This document shows, piece after piece, positions 57,769-64,000 of a DNA stretch of 64,000 nucleotides; position 1 is the first letter of the stretch, and each line of letters begins with the position of its first letter. Source of the DNA: Dokdonella sp. GTDB lineage: Bacteria; Pseudomonadota; Gammaproteobacteria; Xanthomonadales; Rhodanobacteraceae. The stretch covers positions 434,001-498,000 of the forward strand of contig NZ_JAHCAS010000002.1 in assembly GCF_019634775.1 (NCBI RefSeq), written 5' to 3'. A model generated the notes under the pieces. It was not told the origin of the DNA, ran no database searches, and saw only the letters and a program-made list of their open reading frames with translations. Position numbers and translations under genes: made by a program.

Positions 57769-58941
57769 TCAGGCCAGCTCGACCGCGATCGCCGTGGCTT
57801 CGCCGCCGCCGATGCACAGCGAGGCGATGCCGCGCTTGCCGCCGCGCGCCTTGAGCGCGTGCAGCAGGGTGACGACGATGCGCGTGCCGGAAGCGCCGAT
57901 CGGATGGCCGAGCGCGGTGGCGCCGCCATTGACGTTGATCTTCTCGTGCGGCACCCCGAGCTCCTTCATCGGTGCCATGGCGACCACCGAGAATGCCTCG
58001 TTGACCTCGAACAGGTCGACGTCCTCGACCTTCCAGCCGGTCTTGGCCAGCAGGTTGCGGATCGCGCTGACCGGCGCGGTGGTGAACCATTCCGGCTCCT
58101 GCGCATGGGTCGAGTGAGCGACGATGCGCGCGAGCGGCTTGATGCCGCGCTTTGCCGCCTCGTCAGCCGACATCAGCACGGTGGCGGCGGCGCCGTCGGA
58201 AATGCTCGACGAGCTGGCAGCGGTGACCGTGCCGTCCTTGCGGAACGCGCCCTTGAGGGTGGGGATCTTGGCGATGTCGGACTTGCCGGGTTGCTCGTCC
58301 GTGGCGAACTCGACCTCGCCCTTGCGCGTGGCAACCTTGACCGGAACGATTTCCTCGGCGAACGCGCCGGAGGCGATCGCGGCCTGCGCGCGCTTGACCG
58401 ATTCGATCGTGTAGGCGTCCTGCGCCTCGCGCGTGAAGCCGAGCTTGTCGGCGGTCGCCTCGGCGAACACGCCCATCGACTGGCCGTCGTAGGGATTGGT
58501 CAGGCCGTCCCAGGCCATGTGGTCGACCAGTTTGGCGTCGCCGTAGCGCAGGCCCGGGCGCGCCGAGACCATGTGCGGCGCATTGGTCATCGATTCCATG
58601 CCGCCGGCGACGACGATGCTGGCCGAGCCGGCCTTGATGAGGTCGTGGCCGAGCATGATCGCCTTCATGCCGGAGCCGCACACCTTGTTGATCGTGGTGC
58701 AGGCGGCCGATTTCGAAAGACCGGCGGCGATCGCGGCCTGGCGGGCCGGCGCCTGGCCGAGATTGGCCGGCAGCACGCAGCCCATGATGACTTCGCTGAC
58801 ATCGGCGGCGGGCACGCCGGCCTGGTCGAGCGCGGCCTTGATCGCAGCCGCACCGAGGGTGGTCGTCGGCACGCCGGTGAACTGGCCGAGCATGGAACCG
58901 ATCGCGGTGCGACGCGCACCGACGATGACGATATCGGACAT
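57769..58941 (-). CDS. Acetyl-CoA C-acetyltransferase (thiolase)
   Basis: A 390-residue thiolase; GGAGG six bases before the ATG. Acylated Cys in INKVCGSGMKAIMLG (near residue 88), VNEAF (FEVNEAFSVVAM), His in NGGATALGHPIGASGTRIVV and the second Cys in IASLCIGGGEATAIAVE are all present. The length and HxxG context are those of biosynthetic acetoacetyl-CoA thiolases (AtoB/PhaA) rather than FadA. It joins or splits acetoacetyl-CoA; next to mccB it could finish leucine breakdown. Confidence 0.94.
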   Translation of the reverse strand: MSDIVIVGARRTAIGSMLGQFTGVPTTTLGAAAIKAALDQAGVPAADVSEVIMGCVLPANLGQAPARQAAIAAGLSKSAACTTINKVCGSGMKAIMLGHDLIKAGSASIVVAGGMESMTNAPHMVSARPGLRYGDAKLVDHMAWDGLTNPYDGQSMGVFAEATADKLGFTREAQDAYTIESVKRAQAAIASGAFAEEIVPVKVATRKGEVEFATDEQPGKSDIAKIPTLKGAFRKDGTVTAASSSSISDGAAATVLMSADEAAKRGIKPLARIVAHSTHAQEPEWFTTAPVSAIRNLLAKTGWKVEDVDLFEVNEAFSVVAMAPMKELGVPHEKINVNGGATALGHPIGASGTRIVVTLLHALKARGGKRGIASLCIGGGEATAIAVELA

Positions 58942-59098
58942 GGCAAACCTCCAGGAACGCGAGCGGTTGCCGGCCGTAGCCGGCGCGGGAAAACCCGGAT
59001 TATGCCACGCTGGCCGCTACGATCTCGCTGCCCCCGGGAGTGGGGCCGGGTGGGCATGGCGGATTGCTCCACGCGGCCTGCGTTTGCATGATCGGGCG

Positions 59099-60340
59099 AT
59101 GTTCGCCGCCAGCGCATCCCCGATCCGCCTGACTGCCCGCCAGGCTCGCCTCGTCCACCTGGCGGCACAGGGGTTGCTCGCCCGGCCACCGGCGCGGCCG
59201 ACCCGTGACGACGCGCTGGCCGCGATCGCGCGCATGCAGCTGCTGCAGATCGACACGATCCACGTCGTCGCGCGCAGCCCCTACCTTGTGCTGTTCTCGC
59301 GGCTCGGCGCATATCCGTCGGAATGGCTGGAACACCTGCTCTCCGATGGCGCGATCTTCGAGGCCTGGGCGCACGAGGCCTGCTTCGTGCCGGGCAGAGA
59401 CCATGCCCTGCACCGCGCCCACCGCGAGGCCGAGGCGCGCACGCCCCACTGGTCGGACCGGAACGCCCTGCGCATGCATGCGCAGCAACGCGCCGGCATG
59501 GACAGGCTGCTCGCACACATCCGCGAACACGGCGCGGTCAAGGCGGCCGACTTCGAGCGGCGCGGCCCGAAGTCGGCCTCGGGCTGGTGGGAATGGAAGG
59601 ACGAGAAGCGCTGGCTCGAGGCGCTGTTCGCGCGCGGCGAACTGATGGTCGCACGGCGCGAGCGCTTCCAGCGCGTCTACGACCTCGCCGAGCGCGTGAT
59701 CGCGCGTCTGCCGGCGCAGGCATCATTCGACACCGACGTCTCGCGGGAACTCGTGCTGCGTTCGGTGCGCGCACTCGGCATCGCCCAGGCACGCTGGATC
59801 GCCGACTATTTCCGCACCGGCCGCAAGCATCGCGACGAGGATCTCGACGCGCTGGTCGACAGCGGCGAGCTCGTGCGCATCGCCGTCGATGGCTGGAAGG
59901 CCATCGGCTACGTGCATTGCGAGACCTTGCCGCTGGTCGAGGCGGCGCGTGCCGGTCGCCTGCGGCCGACCCACACGACCCTGCTGTCGCCGTTCGACCC
60001 GGTGGTCTGGCACCGCGAACGCGCCAGCACGATGTTCGGATTCGATTACACGTTGGAGTGCTACACACCGGCGCCACGGCGGCACTACGGCTATTTCGTC
60101 CTGCCAATCCTGCACCGTGGCGCACTGGTCGGCCGCCTCGACGCCAAGGCGCATCGCGCCGAAGGCTTGTTCGAGGTACATGTCGTGCATCTCGAGCCCG
60201 GCGTCGAAGCCGACATCGCTCTTGCCCGACCGATCGCCGCTGCGATCCGTGCCTGCGCCGACTGGCACGGCACGCCGCGCGTGAAGATCACCCGCAGCGA
60301 TCCGCGCGCATTCGCGCCGCTGCTGCGCTCCGCCCTCTAG
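59099..60340 (+). CDS. YcaQ/AlkX-type DNA glycosylase (HTH_42 family)
   Basis: A 413-residue HTH_42 winged-helix protein. The ATG at 59099 fits the family start (RLTARQARLVHLAAQGLLAR); its ribosome-binding site is weak. The catalytic motif reads Q-I-D within MQLLQIDTIHVVARSPYLVL. In this family Q-hydrophobic-D marks the E. coli YcaQ (AlkX) branch, which unhooks interstrand cross-links and alkylated purines, while AlkZ has Q-hydrophobic-Q. Winged-helix segments follow (HIREHGAVKAADFERRGPKS, VLRSVRALGIAQARWIADYF), then TLLSPFDPVVWHRERASTMF and GLFEVHVVHLEPG. Confidence 0.92.
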   Translation: MFAASASPIRLTARQARLVHLAAQGLLARPPARPTRDDALAAIARMQLLQIDTIHVVARSPYLVLFSRLGAYPSEWLEHLLSDGAIFEAWAHEACFVPGRDHALHRAHREAEARTPHWSDRNALRMHAQQRAGMDRLLAHIREHGAVKAADFERRGPKSASGWWEWKDEKRWLEALFARGELMVARRERFQRVYDLAERVIARLPAQASFDTDVSRELVLRSVRALGIAQARWIADYFRTGRKHRDEDLDALVDSGELVRIAVDGWKAIGYVHCETLPLVEAARAGRLRPTHTTLLSPFDPVVWHRERASTMFGFDYTLECYTPAPRRHYGYFVLPILHRGALVGRLDAKAHRAEGLFEVHVVHLEPGVEADIALARPIAAAIRACADWHGTPRVKITRSDPRAFAPLLRSAL

Positions 60341-60487
60341 GAAACGGCCTTGGCCACGATGCCTTTGCATTGCGAGATTGCAGAGCCAGAGCATCGCGAC
60401 CGGCTTTCAACAGCCGAGGCGCTTTCCAACAGCCGAATGGCTGGTCATGGCTGGTCAGTCGCTCCCGCAAAAGAATGATGATCTTCA

Positions 60488-60512
60488 GTGGGAGCGGTTT
60501 CAGCCGCGATTG
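60488..60512. repeat. REP-like element (family 1), single copy
   Basis: GTGGGAGCGGTTTCAGCCGC then GATTG, between the glycosylase and MBL genes. Confidence 0.55.
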
Positions 60513-60596
60513 AAGGAGGTGACTTCCACCATCGTCGTGGCGTGCATCGCCGCGCTCCCCGTTACCATCACGATATCGCTCCCAGAGATCGTGCCC

Positions 60597-61520
60597 ATGG
60601 ACCACGCCCACGGCATCACCCGCATCGACACCGGCTTCTTCCGCGACGACTTCGACGCGGCCTGGCTGATCGTTGAGGACGGCCGCGCGGCTTTCGTCGA
60701 TACCGGCATCAATGCCTCGCTGCCGCGACTGCTCGGTGCGCTCGAAGCGAAGGGGCTCGGCGTCGAGGCGGTCGACTGGGTGATCCCGACGCATGTGCAT
60801 CTCGACCATGCTGGCGGCGCCGGCCAGCTCATGCGTCGCCTGCCGAATGCACGCCTCGTCATCCATCCGCGTGGCGCGCCGCACATGATCGACCCGACCA
60901 GGCTCATCGCCGGCGCCTCGGCGGTCTATGGCGCGGACGAAGTTCAACGCACCTACGGCGACATCGCGCCGGTGCCGGCCAAGCGCGTGGTCGAGGCGCC
61001 GGACGGCTTCACGGTCGATCTCGCCGGACGCAGGCTGCTCTGCCTCGACACGCCCGGCCACGCACGTCACCACCTCTGCGTGTGGGATGCACGCAGCCGC
61101 TCGTTCTTCACTGGCGACACCTTCGGGCTGTCCTACCGCGAGTTCGATACCGCGAACGGTGCCTTCATCCTGCCGACGACGACGCCTTCGCAGTTCGATC
61201 CGGGCGAGTTGCGCAGCTCGATCGACCGGCTATGTTCGTACGAACCCGAGGCCATGCTGCTCACCCACTATGGCCGCGTCACTGGCGTGCCGCGCCTTGC
61301 CGCCGACCTGCGCACGCAGATCGACGCCATGGCCGCGATCGCGCGCGAGCACAAGAGCGCGACGGATCGCCACGAACGCATCACCTCGGCCCTTGCCGAC
61401 CTTTACGTCTCGCGCGCACTCGCCCATGGTGTCGATATGCCCCCAGACGCCATCCGCGAATGTTTGGCGATGGACATTGAGTTGAATGCGCAGGGACTGG
61501 GGATCTGGGTGGATCGCTGA
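60597..61520 (+). CDS. MBL-fold metallo-hydrolase
   Basis: A 307-residue protein from the ATG at 60597. It has the metallo-beta-lactamase motif THVHLDHAGGAGQL (H-x-H-x-D-H) near residue 68, then LDTPGHARHHLCVWD, FFTGDTFGLSY (metal-bridging Asp) and LLTHYGRV (last His). All metal ligands are in place. The pattern is close to the glyoxalase-II-like hydrolases of unknown substrate; thioester or lactone hydrolysis is likely. Other in-frame starts lie upstream but add a non-family segment. Confidence 0.88.
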   Translation: MDHAHGITRIDTGFFRDDFDAAWLIVEDGRAAFVDTGINASLPRLLGALEAKGLGVEAVDWVIPTHVHLDHAGGAGQLMRRLPNARLVIHPRGAPHMIDPTRLIAGASAVYGADEVQRTYGDIAPVPAKRVVEAPDGFTVDLAGRRLLCLDTPGHARHHLCVWDARSRSFFTGDTFGLSYREFDTANGAFILPTTTPSQFDPGELRSSIDRLCSYEPEAMLLTHYGRVTGVPRLAADLRTQIDAMAAIAREHKSATDRHERITSALADLYVSRALAHGVDMPPDAIRECLAMDIELNAQGLGIWVDR

Positions 61521-61617
61521 AGGGCAGGGATTAGGAGCCTGCGCGGCAGAAGCCAACCGGGCTGCGAAGTCCTCCGCGCGGTCCATTTTCTTGGCATCCT
61601 CCTACATGGCAGGAGGT

Positions 61618-61671
61618 GCGAGGGCTCGAGAACCGCACGATGTTGCCAATACACGATTTTCGAGCCCTCGC
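61618..61671. terminator. Inverted repeat between converging genes, possible terminator
   Basis: GCGAGGGCTCGA (61618-61629) pairs with TCGAGCCCTCGC (61660-61671) across a 30-base loop. There is no long T run. The position between the MBL and phzF-like genes suggests a terminator or RNA-stabilising stem. Confidence 0.5.
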
Positions 61672-61683
61672 CCCTCGCCCCTT

Positions 61684-62565
61684 CTACAAAAGCCACCGCG
61701 TGACCCCCTCAACCATCGTGCGCGTGCATCCACCCACCCACACCGCGCCATCCGCATCGATGCGCACGACGATGCGTGCGTCGTGGCCGATCTCGCGGCC
61801 CTGGCTGACGGTGTAGCCGCGGGCGAGCGTGCCGTGGGGTTCGGCTTCGGCGATCCAGGCGCCGATCAGGCCGTTGGCTGCGCCGGAGGCCGGGTCTTCG
61901 ACAATGCCGACGCCGGCCGGGAAGGCGCGCACGCAGAGGTCGAACTCGTCGCCCTCGCAGCGGGCGAACGCGCACAGGCCGAGGCTGCCGCTGGCCTGCG
62001 CGAGCGCACCGATCGCGGCATGGTCGGGTTGCCAGGCGCGCAACGCGGATTCGCTGGCGAACTCGGCCAGCCACCAGCGTCGCCCCCCTTCGACGAAGGC
62101 CGGCGGCAACGCGCCGAGATCGACGCCGTCGAGGATGCCGGCGAGCAAGGGCTGCGCGTCGATGCCGCATGTGAGCACACGCGAGCGAGGCGACTGCACA
62201 GACAACCGGCGTGCATCGCCATCGCCCTCGACACGCACCGGCAGCAGGCCGGCCTGGCACTCCTGCACGAGCCGGCCGTCGCGCGGCATGGCGATGCCGG
62301 CCTCGAGCACGGCATGTGCGCTGCCGATCGAGGGATGACCGGCGAAGGCGATCTCGCGCTGCGGCGTGAAGATGCGCACGCGATAGCTCGCCTGCGGCGT
62401 CGTCGGCGTGAGCAGGAAAGTCGTTTCGACCAGATCGGTCCAGCGCGCGAAGGCCTGCATGGCTTCGTCGCTCCAGTCGTCGGCACCCACCACCACGCCG
62501 AGCGGATTGCCGCCGCCGGGGCGATGGCTGAACACGTCGAGCTGGAAGTAGCGGTGTGCGGACAT
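61684..62565 (-). CDS. PhzF-family isomerase-like protein
   Basis: A 293-residue reading from 62565 (MSAHRYFQLDVFSHRPGGGN) with the PhzF/DapF-like double-psi fold: GGGNPLGVVVGADDW, TDLVETTFLLTP (catalytic Glu), REIAFAGHPSIGSAHAVLEA and VEDPASGAANGLIGAWIAEA. In phenazine makers PhzF isomerises trans-2,3-dihydro-3-hydroxyanthranilate. No other phenazine gene is present here, so this is a housekeeping relative of unknown substrate, as in E. coli YddE. Confidence 0.92.
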   Translation of the reverse strand: MSAHRYFQLDVFSHRPGGGNPLGVVVGADDWSDEAMQAFARWTDLVETTFLLTPTTPQASYRVRIFTPQREIAFAGHPSIGSAHAVLEAGIAMPRDGRLVQECQAGLLPVRVEGDGDARRLSVQSPRSRVLTCGIDAQPLLAGILDGVDLGALPPAFVEGGRRWWLAEFASESALRAWQPDHAAIGALAQASGSLGLCAFARCEGDEFDLCVRAFPAGVGIVEDPASGAANGLIGAWIAEAEPHGTLARGYTVSQGREIGHDARIVVRIDADGAVWVGGCTRTMVEGVTRWLL

Positions 62566-62610
62566 GGTCGGCAGGGCAGGGATCGGGGCCGCGCAGCTTG
62601 CCTCAGAACC

Positions 62611-62726
62611 GCTCGCCCGTGAACGGGCTCCCACGAAAACCATATGCGCCGCAGGAGCCCCTTCAGGGGCGATGCTTTCCGTGATGCCAGACGTCTTCGT
62701 TGCTCGCCCGTAAACGGGTTCCTGCG
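62611..62726. repeat. Cluster of three REP-like elements (family 1)
   Basis: GCTCGCCCGTGAACGGGCTC (62611), GCAGGAGCCCCTTCAGGGGC (62651) and TGCTCGCCCGTAAACGGGTT (62701) alternate in a gap between two minus-strand genes. Confidence 0.8.
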
Positions 62727-62744
62727 GCAAAGCGCGAGGTTGCC

Positions 62745-63884
62745 TCAACCCGCGGCTTTGGCTTTCCACGCGTCCAGCAGGGTCTTTTCACGCTCGGGCG
62801 TGAGTCCGGAACCGAGTTTGGCCTGGCGTTCGGCCGGCAGCGACTTGAACCATGCCAGCGTATCGCTGGCAGTGGTCGCGAGCGGTCGGAAGCTGAGTCC
62901 GGTGGCGAGGGCGCGGCCGATGTTGCGCTGGCCGAAGCCGGCACTGTCGCCCTGGGCCGGAATCCAGACCGGCATGTCGCTCCATGGCGAGACTTTCTGT
63001 TCGGCGAGGAACGTCGTGGGAATCCAGTGCAGCGTCGCACCGGCGGTGGTGGTCGCGCGGATGCCGTGCAGCAGTGCGGCCATCGACATCGTGTAGTTCG
63101 GTCCGGTCGCATTGAAGACGCCGAACGTACGCGATTCGGCAAGGCGGATCATCCACTCGGTGAGGTCGCGGGCATCGATGACCTGCACGGGATCACTGCC
63201 GTCGCCGGGTGCGACCACGTCGCCACCCTGGGCGAGACGCACGGGCCAGTACGTGAAGCGGTCGGTCGGGTCGCCTGGGCCGACGATGAGTCCAGGCCGC
63301 ACGATCGTGGCGGTGCCGCGGAACTGCTTGCGTGCCTCGAATTCACACGCGGCCTTGAGCGGGCCGTACAGCGCCATGTTCGCACGCAGGCTGTCACGCG
63401 TCTCCTTCATGACGTTGCGGCCGGTGTACTTGGCCAGCGCGGCATCCTCGTCGGCGTTCGGCGTGCCATTGTCGGCATAGACCGAGATCGTCGAGACGAA
63501 CATGTACTGTTTGACCTTGCCCTTGAGTACCTTGGCGGCGTCGCGAACCCAGAACGGCGTGCTGGTCGGGTTGTCGATGCAGACATCCCATTCGCGCCCC
63601 TTGAGTGCGGCGAGGTCGCCCTTGTCACGGTCGCCGTTGAGGTGCTCGACACCCCCGGGGAGATCGGCCTGGCGTTGGCCGCGGTTGAACACCGTGACCT
63701 GGTGGCCACGTGCCACCGCGTAGCGCACCTGGTGCGGGCCGATGAAGCCGGTGCCACCGAGAATCAGGATGCGCAATGGTTTGATGGCCGGCGTGTCGGC
63801 GCGCAGCAGGCCGGGGCGTGCGGTCAGGCCGAGTGCGCCGGCGAGTGCGCCGAGCTTGATAAGATCGCGGCGACTGATCGGCAT
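62745..63884 (-). CDS. TAT-exported NAD-dependent epimerase/dehydratase-family protein
   Basis: From the ATG at 63884 (GAGGA seven bases upstream) a 379-residue protein starts with a twin-arginine signal, ISRRDLIKLGALAGALG. An extended-SDR Rossmann domain follows: LRILILGGTGFIGPHQVRYA (GGTGFIG). Next come VFNRGQRQADLPGGVEHLNG, FVSTISVYADNG with the Ser, and RPGLIVGPGDPTDRFTYWPV. The usual YxxxK tyrosine appears as YGPLKAACE. TAT export of an SDR means it folds with its cofactor in the cytoplasm and then acts in the periplasm. Related proteins resemble NAD-dependent nucleoside-diphosphate-sugar epimerases or mRNA-binding 41-kDa-like proteins. Substrate unknown. Confidence 0.9.
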   Translation of the reverse strand: MPISRRDLIKLGALAGALGLTARPGLLRADTPAIKPLRILILGGTGFIGPHQVRYAVARGHQVTVFNRGQRQADLPGGVEHLNGDRDKGDLAALKGREWDVCIDNPTSTPFWVRDAAKVLKGKVKQYMFVSTISVYADNGTPNADEDAALAKYTGRNVMKETRDSLRANMALYGPLKAACEFEARKQFRGTATIVRPGLIVGPGDPTDRFTYWPVRLAQGGDVVAPGDGSDPVQVIDARDLTEWMIRLAESRTFGVFNATGPNYTMSMAALLHGIRATTTAGATLHWIPTTFLAEQKVSPWSDMPVWIPAQGDSAGFGQRNIGRALATGLSFRPLATTASDTLAWFKSLPAERQAKLGSGLTPEREKTLLDAWKAKAAG

Positions 63885-64000
63885 GGCGGGTTCCTCGTTG
63901 GTCGGATTCGGATGGCAGTGAAGCGGGTGCCGAGCCTGTCGTCGCCCGTGCGGGCCATACAGTGCCATCAGTCCTTCCCTGTCTTTCGTCATACCTCCAA

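Noticed and set aside
61684..62565. Phenazine gene cluster suggested by a PhzF-like gene
   Set aside because: No other phenazine genes nearby; solitary PhzF-fold proteins are widespread and unrelated to phenazines.

Overview
The window is a GC-rich (about two-thirds G+C by eye), gene-dense chromosomal segment of a gammaproteobacterium, most likely of the Lysobacterales (Xanthomonadales), family Rhodanobacteraceae, resembling Dokdonella. The pointers are the 41-residue zinc-free L36, the agmatine deiminase/N-carbamoylputrescine amidase route to putrescine, fused isobutyryl-CoA mutase, secreted proteins ending in an 'IFADGFD'-type tail, and a TonB receptor next to S9 peptidases. I see no phage, insertion sequence, CRISPR array or integrative element; it is ordinary chromosome with several decaying genes and many short palindromic repeats.

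Layout. 1-8.4 kb is an exported-protein region: a cut-off beta-helix protein, a lipoprotein, a delta-60-repeat protein followed by its broken tandem duplicate, an Asp-box sialidase-like protein and a CSLREA-type beta-helix protein, the last lying directly behind an ECF sigma factor and a Ser/Thr kinase with TPR-type repeats (7.9-11.5 kb). 11.7-15.2 kb is a coupled operon: YtrA-type GntR regulator, ABC ATPase, ABC permease and acyltransferase-3 protein, with a perfect 19-bp palindrome over its probable promoter. 15.5-21.4 kb is gltBD. 21.6-27.5 kb is aguA-aguB-traB-DUF349. 27.6-32.2 kb holds a small exported protein, rpmJ, selO, an EamA transporter and kdsB. 33-36.6 kb is icmF, followed by a broken nucleotidyltransferase and gene debris. 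37.6-42.1 kb is a membrane cassette (SPFH-SHOCT, zinc-ribbon membrane protein, small membrane protein, LemA, TPM/YgcG). 42.3-50.9 kb holds a bacterial TrmY-like SPOUT protein, two secreted S9 peptidases and a TonB-dependent receptor, plausibly a peptide-use unit. 51.2-64 kb holds a frameshifted CorC/TlyC protein, an ALDH7-type dehydrogenase, azurin, tRNA-Arg(CCU), mccB, a LEA-like lipoprotein, a thiolase, a YcaQ/AlkX DNA glycosylase, an MBL hydrolase, a PhzF protein and a TAT-exported SDR.

Two dispersed repeat families occupy most longer gaps. Family 1 is a REP-like palindrome around GTAGGAGC...GCGATGC, found at nine loci, often between convergent genes. Family 2 has the core GGGATGCTCTGATCAATCCC followed by an ACAACGGCGTCACCGTCC-type block, at five loci. 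Three genes look broken (delta-60 paralogue, nucleotidyltransferase, corC). The best leads for new biology are the kinase/ECF/beta-helix operon, the SPFH/zinc-ribbon/LemA/TPM cassette, the TrmY homologue outside archaea, the shared C-terminal tail, and the two repeat families. All homology statements come from reading motifs; no search was run.
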